This document shows positions 26,906 to 36,224 of a stretch of 64,000 nt of DNA, piece after piece (position 1 is the first letter of the stretch; every line of letters starts with the position of its first letter). Origin of the DNA: an uncultured Rhodospirillales bacterium (lineage in GTDB: Bacteria > Pseudomonadota > Alphaproteobacteria > RF32 > CAG-239); NCBI GenBank assembly GCA_902763185.1, contig CACWQT010000002.1:1-64000 (forward strand), given 5' to 3'. The notes under the pieces were generated by a model. The model searched no databases. It worked only from the letters and a program-made list of their open reading frames with translations, and was not told the origin of the DNA. The position numbers and the translations under genes were made by a program.

Positions 26906-28381
26906 TCAGACAATGTGATGCATCATCGCATATATGGCAAACAACGAGAGTAGAATAAGCAGACAAACCGCACATTTTTCGGATTTGGTAAATATCTTTT
27001 CATCAGGCGCAATTTGATGTCTGGCATACATAAAGACGGGTATCCCTAAAGCCATAAAAATAATCGCCATTAAAAGATAATTAAGCCCTGCCGCATATAT
27101 CATCCAAACAGCATATAAAGAACCGCCGATACCACACAGCAATGCCGTAGAGCGCTTGATATAAAAGTTGAGCGGATATTCGTGATCCTCACACACCTTC
27201 CACAAATACATGGCACTGGCAAGATATGCCGGCAACACCATCACACTCGTAATACTGAGCATAGTGTTCCACGCGTTATTGGAAAAATAAACCAACAACA
27301 TAAATAATTGCATGACAAAGCTTGTGACATAAAGCGAAAACACCGGTGCATGGGTTTTACTTTCAACCGCAAATTCTTTGGGGAAAGTCCCGTTTTTTGC
27401 CGCTGCCTGCGGGATTTGTGCCGTAACCATTGTCCACGCAAGCCAGCTCGTTAAAACCGAAAGCAACAGACCGATATTCATAAAATCTGCACCAAACTTA
27501 CCGACCACCGGCTCCAATAACGCCGCCGTTGACGGATTCGGTAACTTAGCAATTTCCGCCTGCCCCATCACACCGTATGGCAAAACCGAAAGAAGCACAT
27601 AAATCAAAAGCGAGCCCATAAAACCAAGCATGGTTGCTTTGCCGACAACTTCAGGATTTTTGGCGTGTTGTGACATCACCACCGCACCTTCAATACCGAT
27701 AAATGCCCACAAAGTCACCAACATTGTTCCTTTAATCTGATTAGGTAAATCACCAAGATGAAGTGCCCCTTCGCCCCAAAAGTCAAACGCGAACTTATCA
27801 GCGTGGAAAAACACCATCATCACAATGATAAAAAAGATTAAAGGCACAATCTTGGCAACCGTTCCGATTAAGTTCACAAGTGTCGCCTCATGGATCCCCT
27901 TAAGCACCAAAAAATTAAATCCCCAAATTAAAACCGAGCCGCCGATAATGGAATAAATACCATTGCCACCGGCAAAATATGGTGGAAAAAAGTAATTAAG
28001 GGCGTCCATCGTGATAACCGCATAGCCGACATTACCGCAGATTTGACAAAGCCAATACGACCACCCGATAGTAAAACCGGCATATTGCCCGAACCCTTCG
28101 CGACTATACATATAAATACCGGCTTTCAAATCAGGCTTTACCACCGATAAAATTCGGAATGTATTGGCAATAAAACACACACCGATTCCCGTGATGAGCC
28201 ACGCCAATAATACCGCCCCGACCGAAGCACCGGCCGCCATATTTTGCGGCAAACTGTAAATGCCGCCGCCAATCATTGAGCTGACCACCACGCCGGCTAA
28301 TGCCCACATACCGAGGTTGCCTTGGCTTTGTGTCGGCGCGGTGATTTGCTTGCTCTTCATCATTTCTTTTTGTTTTGCCAT
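26906..28381 (-). CDS. aaxC: Arginine/agmatine-type APC-family antiporter
   Basis: The 491-aa protein has about 12 membrane segments and belongs to the amino acid/polyamine/organocation family. It resembles the ArcD/AaxC group, with GGGIYSLPQNMAAGAS near the N-terminus, FGQYAGFTIGWSYW, NVGYAVITMDALNYFFP and LVLKGIHEATLVNLIGT. Its position directly after an arginine decarboxylase gene (20 nt gap) argues for arginine uptake in exchange for agmatine at the inner membrane. An arginine/ornithine antiporter is the alternative. The ATG at 28381 follows GGTG by 6 nt; a TTG further upstream is less likely. Confidence 0.75.
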   Translation of the reverse strand: MAKQKEMMKSKQITAPTQSQGNLGMWALAGVVVSSMIGGGIYSLPQNMAAGASVGAVLLAWLITGIGVCFIANTFRILSVVKPDLKAGIYMYSREGFGQYAGFTIGWSYWLCQICGNVGYAVITMDALNYFFPPYFAGGNGIYSIIGGSVLIWGFNFLVLKGIHEATLVNLIGTVAKIVPLIFFIIVMMVFFHADKFAFDFWGEGALHLGDLPNQIKGTMLVTLWAFIGIEGAVVMSQHAKNPEVVGKATMLGFMGSLLIYVLLSVLPYGVMGQAEIAKLPNPSTAALLEPVVGKFGADFMNIGLLLSVLTSWLAWTMVTAQIPQAAAKNGTFPKEFAVESKTHAPVFSLYVTSFVMQLFMLLVYFSNNAWNTMLSITSVMVLPAYLASAMYLWKVCEDHEYPLNFYIKRSTALLCGIGGSLYAVWMIYAAGLNYLLMAIIFMALGIPVFMYARHQIAPDEKIFTKSEKCAVCLLILLSLFAIYAMMHHIV

Positions 28382-28401
28382 TGTTTTCACCTCAAACAAA
28401 A

Positions 28402-28983
28402 TTAAAGCTCAACCGCCGGTGCATGCTCAAAATTAAGAAATCCCAGACAAGTTAAGCAATAACCGAACTGCTGCTCAATATTTAAGAAATTGTGGAACAT
28501 CTGAAATTCGGAATGCTTTTCAACACCCCTGATTTGAAGCTCATGATTAAGTGATTTATTAAGCCACATCTCGGCATGACCTTTGGCAATTTCATCATCA
28601 ATCTGTGTATCAAAATATTCCACATATTCTGCCGCCCATCCGCCGATAAGCTCACCTTTTTTATCTTTGCCCCAGCATATACCGACACCGGTAGCAATCG
28701 CTTTATGCTCATCACGGTTGGCGCCGTTTCCGGCCATAATCACTTCTAATACCGCACCATGCTTAAAGTGATTAACAACCTTATCTACGGGATAGATTCG
28801 CCCAAATACTTCTTTAGGCAACACCGAGGTATAAGGCACCACATTAAAATTTTCAATTTTGGCCTGCATCAACGCTGAATCATAACAAAACGTTTCAAAC
28901 GGTTGTGGCGGAATACCGTCATTGGCTTGTCCTGCGCCACCGGTAATAAATGCTAAAGTTGGAAATCTTACACCTTCTGTCAT
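28402..28983 (-). CDS. aaxB: Pyruvoyl-dependent arginine decarboxylase
   Basis: The 193-aa proenzyme should self-cleave to make a pyruvoyl cofactor and convert arginine to agmatine and CO2, consuming a proton. The Thr52-Ser53 pair in VPYTSVLP falls where Chlamydia AaxB (Thr-Ser) and archaeal PvlArgDC (Ser-Ser) cleave, and Asn47 is also in the family position. A later Glu in [10 protein letters not shown] (Glu119) may be the catalytic acid. GGAGAAG lies 4-5 nt upstream of the ATG. With the antiporter gene it forms a likely acid-resistance or arginine-depletion operon. This enzyme type is uncommon in Proteobacteria. Confidence 0.85.
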   Translation of the reverse strand: MTEGVRFPTLAFITGGAGQANDGIPPQPFETFCYDSALMQAKIENFNVVPYTSVLPKEVFGRIYPVDKVVNHFKHGAVLEVIMAGNGANRDEHKAIATGVGICWGKDKKGELIGGWAAEYVEYFDTQIDDEIAKGHAEMWLNKSLNHELQIRGVEKHSEFQMFHNFLNIEQQFGYCLTCLGFLNFEHAPAVEL

Positions 28984-29059
28984 ACTTCTTCTCCTATCAA
29001 TATTGTTAAAAACAGGACAAGAAATAATCCGCTTTTCTCGCTTTTAAAGAGGAAACATA

Positions 29060-29899
29060 TTAAGCTAAACTTTTAGCTATATGAAGATAATCAGATGGTG
29101 TTAAATTTTCTGCCCGAAGCGTTGAAGAAATACCGAGATTATCCAGAATATCCTGAATATTCGGCACACTTTTAAGACTTTGCCGTATCATCTTACGACG
29201 TTGTCCAAACGCTAATGCCGTTAAGCTCTCAACCTTTTCTAAAATATCAGCCGAAAGAATGTCTGCCCGAGGCCTGAACAACAACACCGATGACCAAATT
29301 TTGGGCGCCGGAACAAAACAAGTCGGGGGCAAATCAAACAGCTTTATGACTTCACATTGTAATTGCGATATAACCGAAATCCGCCCATAATCTTTGCTGT
29401 CTGATTTTGCCAAGATTCTGTCGCCCACTTCTTTTTGAAACATCAACGTCAAGCTCTTAAAATTCTGAATTTGCTTAAGCCAACCTGTCAACAATACCAC
29501 CGAAATATTATACGGCAAATTGCTGAAAATATGAAACGCCCCGCTTTGCTGGAACAATCTCGCCCAATCAAACTTTAGCGCATCACCATTTACAATTTCT
29601 AACTGCGGATAGGCTTGCTTAATCTCCCCCAAAATTGCCAAACACCGCTCATCCATTTCTATCGCCGTCATACTTTGAGGATTTTGCTTTAACACCGCCT
29701 GCGTCAACCCGCCCGGCCCCGGTCCGACCTCTGCTGCAAACTCATTAGCCAAACTTTGCAACCCCTGTGCCTGAAGGGAAGTTCTCACAATTTTATCGGT
29801 AATATTACCATCCAATAAAAAATTCTGCCCCAAGGCTTTTTTTGCCATAAGTTCATATTTGCTGACAAAATCTTTTGTGCTTAACAGCGGCGTTGCCAT
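29060..29899 (-). CDS. ksgA: 16S rRNA adenine dimethyltransferase KsgA (RsmA)
   Basis: KsgA dimethylates two adjacent adenosines near the 3' end of 16S rRNA during 30S maturation. The 279-aa protein has KKALGQNFLLDGNI, the SAM-binding AEVGPGPGGLTQAVL, the next acidic loop (IEMDERC) and the catalytic FSNLPYNIS. It lies 3 nt downstream of surA in the minus-strand lptF-lptD-surA-ksgA block. In most alphaproteobacteria pdxA sits between surA and ksgA; it is missing here. Confidence 0.96.
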   Translation of the reverse strand: MATPLLSTKDFVSKYELMAKKALGQNFLLDGNITDKIVRTSLQAQGLQSLANEFAAEVGPGPGGLTQAVLKQNPQSMTAIEMDERCLAILGEIKQAYPQLEIVNGDALKFDWARLFQQSGAFHIFSNLPYNISVVLLTGWLKQIQNFKSLTLMFQKEVGDRILAKSDSKDYGRISVISQLQCEVIKLFDLPPTCFVPAPKIWSSVLLFRPRADILSADILEKVESLTALAFGQRRKMIRQSLKSVPNIQDILDNLGISSTLRAENLTPSDYLHIAKSLA

Positions 29900-29902
29900 A
29901 CC

Positions 29903-31027
29903 TTAAAACTTTCTTTCAACCACAGCCCGATTTCTCAAATCACGAATATATTTATTCGCCATTTCATCGGTCTTACGATTTTTAATAAATGTCCGCACTT
30001 CTTCCTCTGTTGGCATATCGCGCTTATCTTTCTTCGGATTATAAATCTTATCCATCCTAAAGATATAATAATCCGAACGATAAGGAATGGCATTAGAAAT
30101 ATGCCCGACACCCAAATTGCGAATAGCACGATCCAAAGGTTCGGCTAATTGCCCCGGTGAAACCCACCCGATTTTGCCACCGGAAGGTGCACTTGCTGAC
30201 TGTGAAAATTGCATGGCATACAACTCAAAACGCTTATCATTTCTTAAAATCTCCACCAATTCATCAATGTGCTCGGCATCTTTTCGCTTAATCACAATTT
30301 CCGAAACCATATATTTCGGTGTATCTATATCCTTTTTAATCCGCGAAAATTCATCTTCCACTTCACGAGTTGACACGTCAATATTGCCACCCATTCGCCG
30401 TGCCACCAATTTATTCCACGCCAAATTCGCCTTAATTTGTGCCATAAACACATCTGGGCTTACCTGATACTGCTTTAACACACCGACAAACCGCCCTGCA
30501 GGTACACCGTTAGAGCGCTCAAAATTGCGATAGGCATCTTTGATTTCTTCCTCTGAAACATGTATATTTTGCTTTTTGGCTTCTTGTAATTTAATTTTCT
30601 CATCAATGGTATTTTGAAGCGCCCGCTCTGCCACCATTTTTTTATTTTTGGCATTTATCTGAATACCGGTTGTCAGAGCAAGCAAATTAGCCCTCTGTTG
30701 CAAATCTTTATTAGACACCATTTCACCGTTAACCGTTGCCGCAATTTTTAGCCCCGAACCAAAAAGATTATACGGGCGGAAAAATTGTTGCTCTCTTTTC
30801 ATCTTTGATTGAGCTTGTGCTGCCGCCTCAGCCTCGGCACGGGCTCTGGCAGCCGATTCTTGATCTTGACGACGCAACTCGGCCTCAGCTTCACTGTTTT
30901 TACGGAACATAATTGATTGTGATTTTTGGCTTCTGACTGCCCTATCTATATCAGAAACATCAACCCCTGTAGCAAATGCAGACTGTGATAACATCAACAA
31001 ACTTAACAATAGACCTAATCTTATCAT
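29903..31027 (-). CDS. surA: SurA-type periplasmic peptidyl-prolyl isomerase/chaperone
   Basis: SurA escorts unfolded outer-membrane proteins across the periplasm. The 374-aa protein has a signal peptide (MIRLGLLLSLLMLSQSAFA), an Ala/Glu/Gln-rich helical stretch (about 40-85) and the SurA N-terminal chaperone domain (AATVNGEMVSNKDLQQRANL). One parvulin domain at about 235-335 shows QFSQSASAPSGGKIGWVSPGQL. E. coli SurA has two parvulin domains; one is usual in alphaproteobacteria. It sits between lptD and ksgA. Confidence 0.9.
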   Translation of the reverse strand: MIRLGLLLSLLMLSQSAFATGVDVSDIDRAVRSQKSQSIMFRKNSEAEAELRRQDQESAARARAEAEAAAQAQSKMKREQQFFRPYNLFGSGLKIAATVNGEMVSNKDLQQRANLLALTTGIQINAKNKKMVAERALQNTIDEKIKLQEAKKQNIHVSEEEIKDAYRNFERSNGVPAGRFVGVLKQYQVSPDVFMAQIKANLAWNKLVARRMGGNIDVSTREVEDEFSRIKKDIDTPKYMVSEIVIKRKDAEHIDELVEILRNDKRFELYAMQFSQSASAPSGGKIGWVSPGQLAEPLDRAIRNLGVGHISNAIPYRSDYYIFRMDKIYNPKKDKRDMPTEEEVRTFIKNRKTDEMANKYIRDLRNRAVVERKF

Positions 31028-31041
31028 TTTAATTCTCCATA

Positions 31042-33336
31042 TTAATTTGAGCCAAAGCCGCCCAATGTTTTAAAGAAAAAAGTAACTCCGAATTCGTAAT
31101 CGTTATCTAACGTCGTATTTTTATAATTATACTTCTGAACATTAAAATCAAGCTTTAAGCACTCATCCTCATATATCAAATCACCACCATACGCCAACTG
31201 GCCGCCATGCTCGGTCAAATCTATACGATCATAAACATTCACTGACCAATTTTTTGTAACTTTTGATTCTACACTAAAATAAACTTCTTTTCTGGGCTGA
31301 GCTTTATAATAAGAGTTCTGATTCGGTTGCATGTCAATATATGATACATATACCTTAAATATATCCGCACCGACACTTGCACCAAGCTCGCTATATTTCA
31401 ACTCCAAATCATCTTTATCTAACCTAAACCGATAATTTAAATCAAGATATTCATTAGGCATGGCATAAACGCGTCCGACATAATCCGAAAACTTATCATT
31501 GTCATTAACCGTGCGCATAAACGAATTATCCGTAATCTGATAAGTCTGCGCAATAAATGCCGATGTGTGTCCCAAAATATTACCGTATGAATTCCAATTT
31601 AAGCCATAACTGATTCGGCTGCCATCATCATTTCGGTCATAACCGGCATAACGATCAAGGCTTAAGATATTTGCATCATCAAACTCTATATCCGCACTAT
31701 CCGCATTAGGAATTTTAATATCGTTTTGATTAGTCTTTGGTGCAAATGCCGCCACTACAACCGGCTCAACAATCTGTCTTGTATCTTCGGTTGCTCTGAC
31801 AAACGGTAAACGCCACTCCATACCAACCTGCGGGAAAACACGCGCAAGCGAGCCGTCATATTTATCATTTGGGTTACCGACATAAGAGTAATCATCAACA
31901 TTATAGAAATCAGATTTTAAGGAAGCCACCAATCTGTATTGCTCACCATATCGGCTGGTATAAGGCAATTCCCAAGAATTAATCATCGAAACGCGCTTTG
32001 ATTCTTCATCACTTTCCCGATATACAAAGGCCGAACTAATATTTGTTTTAAAATATGCACCGTATTTATTGGGATCACTGATATGTTCATACTCCATATA
32101 TGGCGCAACATACGGCAAATCTTTCACCCGATTATTATATTCACGGCTATTACTTACTTTCAAATTATAACTGGTCAGTTTATAGTAATATCCTTCAATC
32201 GTCGCATAATCACGTCCCTTAAACCTTTCAAATGCGAGCTTAGAGGTGAGCCATGGATCATTACGATTGGGAAGTGACATATCCGCTAAATACACCACAT
32301 CAGATACATATTTCAAATCCAACGTTGAAACCCAATAATCATTGATTTCATATCTGGCATCCAAGAATAAGTTACCACGATGCTTTGGTCTGGTAAATAC
32401 GACTTTTTTCTCTTTTTCATCTTTCTTATCATGGTCTTTTAAATAAGATCCCATTGCATTGATATGGCCTTTATAAAAATATTGGCGATATTGACCGCTC
32501 AGCACCGTCCCCTGATCAGATGTAAAATAAGGAGATAAAAGTAAATCTGTCTGATCAGAAATATTCCAGAAATAAGTCGGTTGAATATATCGTCCGAGAT
32601 AAGAAGAACTACCCATAGATGTCATTAAAAAACCGGAACGACGCTTAACTTCAGGCGCTGGATGACTTAAAAACGGCAAATAGAACACCGGCACACCTTT
32701 AACCTTTAAGACCGCATCATTGTAGTTAATGTTCAGCGCCTTAGCATCATAGTTAACTTTACGTGCATCAATCTGCCACAAGGGTGATTTTCCGCTACAC
32801 ATATCACAAGCAGTATAAGATGCATTACGCATTTGTTTATTATTACTCGGTTTCTTTATAAATTTATCTGCCCAAATTTGCGATTCGTCATGCATAATCA
32901 CTTTAACTTTATTAACTTCGGCACGACTCATTTTTTCGGTTAAAGCAATTTCATCGGTATAAAGCACACTGCCATCACCTTCGGTGACAACCACATTACC
33001 TTTTGCAACCACTTTATCATGAACTTGATTATACCATAATTTATCAGCCACTAATGTCATGTCATCACGTTTAACCACCACATTACCGATAGCCGTAATT
33101 GTTTCTTCATCATTATCAGTTTCTAGTTCATCTGCCGAAAAATAAATCTCCCCGTCCGGAACAGATTTCTTATTCAAAGACGGCATAATATCCGTTATAT
33201 TATTTGGGGCAAATTCAGCCTTTGGTGTTGTGGAATTGCTTTTATCCAAAATTACACCGGCATATGGCTCATTAGCAGCATCAGCGGTTGTTGCCACGCT
33301 CAAAATAATTAAGGCAATAAACCCATTAAGCCTCAT
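31042..33336 (-). CDS. lptD: LPS-assembly protein LptD
   Basis: LptD is the outer-membrane barrel that inserts LPS into the outer leaflet. The 764-aa protein has a signal peptide (MRLNGFIALIILSVATTADA). An OstA/LptA-like beta-jellyroll follows at about 60-190, with repeats such as GNVVVKRDDMTLVADKLWY and GNVVVTEGDGSVLY. A Cys pair (TACDMCSG) is next, then a long barrel ending in EFGVTFFFKTLGGFGSN. The conserved FYLPFLSHPAPEVKRRSGFL motif is present. AGGAGA lies 6 nt upstream of the start. It overlaps the end of lptF by 11 nt. Confidence 0.95.
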   Translation of the reverse strand: MRLNGFIALIILSVATTADAANEPYAGVILDKSNSTTPKAEFAPNNITDIMPSLNKKSVPDGEIYFSADELETDNDEETITAIGNVVVKRDDMTLVADKLWYNQVHDKVVAKGNVVVTEGDGSVLYTDEIALTEKMSRAEVNKVKVIMHDESQIWADKFIKKPSNNKQMRNASYTACDMCSGKSPLWQIDARKVNYDAKALNINYNDAVLKVKGVPVFYLPFLSHPAPEVKRRSGFLMTSMGSSSYLGRYIQPTYFWNISDQTDLLLSPYFTSDQGTVLSGQYRQYFYKGHINAMGSYLKDHDKKDEKEKKVVFTRPKHRGNLFLDARYEINDYWVSTLDLKYVSDVVYLADMSLPNRNDPWLTSKLAFERFKGRDYATIEGYYYKLTSYNLKVSNSREYNNRVKDLPYVAPYMEYEHISDPNKYGAYFKTNISSAFVYRESDEESKRVSMINSWELPYTSRYGEQYRLVASLKSDFYNVDDYSYVGNPNDKYDGSLARVFPQVGMEWRLPFVRATEDTRQIVEPVVVAAFAPKTNQNDIKIPNADSADIEFDDANILSLDRYAGYDRNDDGSRISYGLNWNSYGNILGHTSAFIAQTYQITDNSFMRTVNDNDKFSDYVGRVYAMPNEYLDLNYRFRLDKDDLELKYSELGASVGADIFKVYVSYIDMQPNQNSYYKAQPRKEVYFSVESKVTKNWSVNVYDRIDLTEHGGQLAYGGDLIYEDECLKLDFNVQKYNYKNTTLDNDYEFGVTFFFKTLGGFGSN

Positions 33337-34447
33337 AAGTTGTCTCCTTTTTAACTCTCTTCCGAAATACCGGTGTTTTAATCAGCAACCACATACAAAT
33401 TAAAAACGGTAATATACAATTTGCATACATTAATCCGATAATCCAAATGTGCTTACGCGCCATATTGGAAAAACTCATATCCAACACCTGCACAAGCATC
33501 ATTGCCAAAATAGAAATCATCACCACTTTCCCCTGTCCGCGTCGATTAAAATTGGCAATCAACAAACCGGTGCATGCCAAAAGTGCAAATACCAAATTAA
33601 AAAACGGTGCCAAGATACGCCGATTGGCTTCTGCCAAATAAACGCGAGCCTCTTTTACAGAAATATCAGCTCTTTTAGCCTCATCAAACAATTCCCTAAT
33701 ACTTTTTTCGCGAACGCTGGATTTTTTGGTTCTATGCTGCGACATATCACTAAAATCCACCGCATAATCATCAAATGTCATGGACGAAAATTGTCCGGTC
33801 TTATTATTCATGACTTGTCTGGTGCCGTTTTTAAGTAAAATCTTCGGTCCGGTATCAGTGTATTCCAATTTACCGGTTTCTGCCACCGTAACAATCTTTT
33901 CATTTAATTTTTTACGATCACCGACTACAATACCGGACATTGTATTTTCATCAATAAACTTATCTATGAATATGGTTGTTGTATCCTTAAACGAGGTAAA
34001 AGCCCCCTCGCGCAACATCATTTTGGTAAAACTGTTTTTAACTTCAAACTCTAAATCATGAAAACGAGCTTCTGCAACAGGCACACCGTAATTTAATATC
34101 CAAATATTACAAATAACCAAAAGGCTTCCCATAACCACTGCCGCACGAGCAATCAAAACCGAACTGATACCGACCGCTTTCATCACAATCAACTCACTAT
34201 CGGCAATAAGTCTGTTATACACAAACATCACTGCCACAAATAAAGCAATCGGCGAAAGAATACTGAATACGCGCGGCATCAAAAGAGACGTCATCTCCAC
34301 AAACAGATAAACCGGCAAACCTTTATCGGTAACCATTTCAACAAACCTCAGCGACTGCGTTAGCCACAGCATAGACATTAACGACAGTGCCACCAATAAA
34401 AAACCGGTTATAATTTGTTTAATTATGTAAACATCTAATTTTTTCAT
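33326..34447 (-). CDS. lptF: LPS export ABC transporter permease LptF
   Basis: LptF with LptG and LptB extracts LPS from the inner membrane. The 373-aa protein has six membrane segments around a beta-rich periplasmic domain (about 130-260). The first helix carries SMLWLTQSLRFVEMV, which fits LptF better than LptG, followed by the coupling region NRLIADSELIVMKAVGIS. An ATG at 34447 gives the usual N-terminus (MKKLDVYIIKQI); no strong Shine-Dalgarno precedes it or the alternative at 34465. LptG, usually the next gene, is absent from this cluster. The gene overlaps lptD by 11 nt. Confidence 0.85.
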   Translation of the reverse strand: MKKLDVYIIKQIITGFLLVALSLMSMLWLTQSLRFVEMVTDKGLPVYLFVEMTSLLMPRVFSILSPIALFVAVMFVYNRLIADSELIVMKAVGISSVLIARAAVVMGSLLVICNIWILNYGVPVAEARFHDLEFEVKNSFTKMMLREGAFTSFKDTTTIFIDKFIDENTMSGIVVGDRKKLNEKIVTVAETGKLEYTDTGPKILLKNGTRQVMNNKTGQFSSMTFDDYAVDFSDMSQHRTKKSSVREKSIRELFDEAKRADISVKEARVYLAEANRRILAPFFNLVFALLACTGLLIANFNRRGQGKVVMISILAMMLVQVLDMSFSNMARKHIWIIGLMYANCILPFLICMWLLIKTPVFRKRVKKETTYEA

Positions 34448-34532
34448 AGCCCGAGCGTAACGCATTAAAACTTATTTTTCAAACGTTATTTTCATAATTT
34501 CTACGTTTTAAAAACAAATATTTAAAATCAAA

Positions 34533-34683
34533 AAATCGTCCCTAAAGAACGATTTGCAATGAGGGGGATAAATTATAGTGCTATCGTCGTGAGCCCATAG
34601 AACACGCACGAGCGTAGTCAAGCCTACGTGACGCGCCGACGAGTGGCCTCCTCACGGCGATATGACCGTGATTTAGCGCGCCC
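34533..34683. repeat. Family B structured repeat at the grpE stop codon
   Basis: A hairpin AAATCGT/ACGATTT leads into GCAATGAGGGGGATAAATTA (34556-34575). The long hairpin follows, with TATCG/CGATA, GTGAG/CTCAC and apical CGTAG/CTACG. Inner sequence is close to the polA copy (GTAGTCAAGCCTACGTGACG, 34614-34633). The end touches the grpE stop codon on the opposite strand. Confidence 0.8.
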
Positions 34684-35231
34684 TATTTTGCAACGATGAC
34701 CATAGCTTCGCGGAGAATTCTGTCATGAATAGTATACCCTGCTTGAAGCTCAGAAAGAATAGTTCCCGATTCGGCTTTTTTATCATCAATTTCTTGAACA
34801 ACCCGCTCAAAATTCGGATCAAATTTCTGACCGATATGATTAAAACGCTTAATTCCGAATTTTTCAAAAACTTTTGTCAGCTCGCTTTGTGTTAATTCTA
34901 CACCTTTCAAGAGTTCGGCACAGGATTCTTGATTATCAGACATTGCGGCAATGGCTCGCTCCAAATTATCTGCCACGACCAAAAGCTCTTTAGCAAAAGA
35001 AGAAACTGCAAACTTGATTGTTTTTTCGGTTTCGGCATGCGCACGCTTTTTCATATTATCCATCTCGGCATAAAGACGGATATAGTCATCTTTAAGCTTA
35101 AGAAAATCTTTTTCTAACTGAGATTCCTCATCACCATCAGTAGATTCTGCCGCAGTTTCTTCATCTGTTACAGGTGCTTTGGCATCATCCAAAACTTCTT
35201 CGGTTTCGATTTCATTATTTTTATCGTCCAT
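34683..35231 (-). CDS. grpE: Nucleotide exchange factor GrpE
   Basis: GrpE releases ADP from DnaK. The 182-aa protein has an acidic disordered N-terminus and a long coiled coil (about 40-110, FLKLKDDYIRLYAEMDNMKKRA). The C-terminal beta domain shows GQKFDPNFERVVQEI and GYTIHDRILREAMVIV, which are standard. Two ATGs occur in tandem; the second (35231) has better spacing from AGAGGG. A possible heat-shock promoter lies upstream. DnaK and DnaJ are not in the window. Confidence 0.95.
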   Translation of the reverse strand: MDDKNNEIETEEVLDDAKAPVTDEETAAESTDGDEESQLEKDFLKLKDDYIRLYAEMDNMKKRAHAETEKTIKFAVSSFAKELLVVADNLERAIAAMSDNQESCAELLKGVELTQSELTKVFEKFGIKRFNHIGQKFDPNFERVVQEIDDKKAESGTILSELQAGYTIHDRILREAMVIVAK

Positions 35232-35267
35232 CATACCCTCTTTTCAAACTAAAATTCTCTATGCAAT

Positions 35268-35298
35268 AGATTTAGGGATTAAAAACGATTAAGTCAAG
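35268..35298 (-). promoter_or_regulatory. Candidate heat-shock (sigma-32-like) promoter of grpE
   Basis: On the minus strand CTTGAC (35298-35293) is followed after about 16 nt by CCCTAAATC (35276-35268). This resembles the alphaproteobacterial RpoH pattern (CTTGAC and a C-rich -10). The position, about 35 nt upstream of grpE, fits. Confidence 0.4.
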
Positions 35299-35322
35299 CG
35301 TTGGCGCAATTTTTGCAAAAAT

Positions 35323-35691
35323 TTAATGATATTTGTAGAGTTGATAAAGCCCCAAAGCGGCTAATCCGCCCTCGGTTGTATAAATCAGATTTTGAATAAA
35401 CTCGTGTTCATCAAACTCTATTTCATTTTCGCGCGCTTTGGCTTTTTGCCACGCAAGATACTTAGGATAAGGCGAAAAAACTACCGGAGAAGCGGTTGTA
35501 ATACGATAATCATACCACAACGGAGGATGTGAAGAGTCACTTTGATCAACATCGTCAAAAACAGATTCTTCTGTAACAGAGGAGGAATAGTCAGCCGGAG
35601 GCTGTGTTATCATTTCTAAATAACTGTTAGCATTGGCAGAATTGATAAACCCCGCCAATGCTAAAACGAAAACAAGAACAAAGTTTTTCAC
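35323..35691 (-). CDS. Small exported protein, unknown function
   Basis: The 122-aa product has a clear signal peptide (MKNFVLVFVLALAGFINSANA). The mature part is acidic and contains SHPPLWYDYRIT and a C-terminal helix-like stretch LIYTTEGGLAALGLYQLYKYH with a short hydrophobic section. I do not recognise it. It starts 12 nt after the stop of the His-rich exported protein gene on the same strand, so the two are probably co-transcribed and may act together in the periplasm. Confidence 0.6.
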   Translation of the reverse strand: MKNFVLVFVLALAGFINSANANSYLEMITQPPADYSSSVTEESVFDDVDQSDSSHPPLWYDYRITTASPVVFSPYPKYLAWQKAKARENEIEFDEHEFIQNLIYTTEGGLAALGLYQLYKYH

Positions 35692-35703
35692 ACGAATTCC
35701 TTA

Positions 35704-36081
35704 TTAGTGATGTCTATGATGATGTCCGCCATGATGAGGTGCCGGATACCAACCGCCGTGATGATGGTGGTGATGATGTCTGTATCCGCTATATAGCAAT
35801 CCGCCGACAATAGCTGTGGTCACCCCTGCAGCCAAAGCCGCATTAGTTGCCCCGCTGTCATAGTAATAGCTTTGTTGCACAACCGGCGATTCGCGCACCA
35901 CGGTCACCGCTGGTATCGGAGCAGCCACGACCGGAGCTGTAGAATATGTCGCAGGACTGGTAAACATCTGCCGAATAACATTACCGTTTTGATCAATCAC
36001 CACGATATTCTCGGCCATTGCTTGAGCAGATACGCTAAGCAAAGCCAGTGTCAGAACAAAAACCTTTACTATTTTTTTCAT
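35704..36081 (-). CDS. Exported histidine-rich protein
   Basis: The 125-aa protein has a signal peptide (MKKIVKVFVLTLALLSVSAQAMA) and a short domain with VVIDQNGNVIRQM. A weakly hydrophobic segment (AALAAGVTTAIVGGLLYSGY) is next. The C-terminus has 14 His in the last 26 residues, including a run of seven. Such tails bind Zn, Ni or Cu in known periplasmic metal-binding proteins; binding here is inference. The hydrophobic glycine-rich segment before the tail could be a membrane hairpin. AGGAAT lies 6 nt upstream of the ATG. It heads a two-gene unit. Confidence 0.65.
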   Translation of the reverse strand: MKKIVKVFVLTLALLSVSAQAMAENIVVIDQNGNVIRQMFTSPATYSTAPVVAAPIPAVTVVRESPVVQQSYYYDSGATNAALAAGVTTAIVGGLLYSGYRHHHHHHHGGWYPAPHHGGHHHRHH

Positions 36082-36224
36082 TTTTCAATTCCTTTCCAAG
36101 AGAACTTGCGCCAATTTAGCACAGGTTAAAAACATTTTCAACACCTGATATAACGAGGGGAAATTATTTTTGTTCAAAAAAATTTTAGAAAAATGAAAAA
36201 AATTGCTAAATGGCCTCTTACTCC

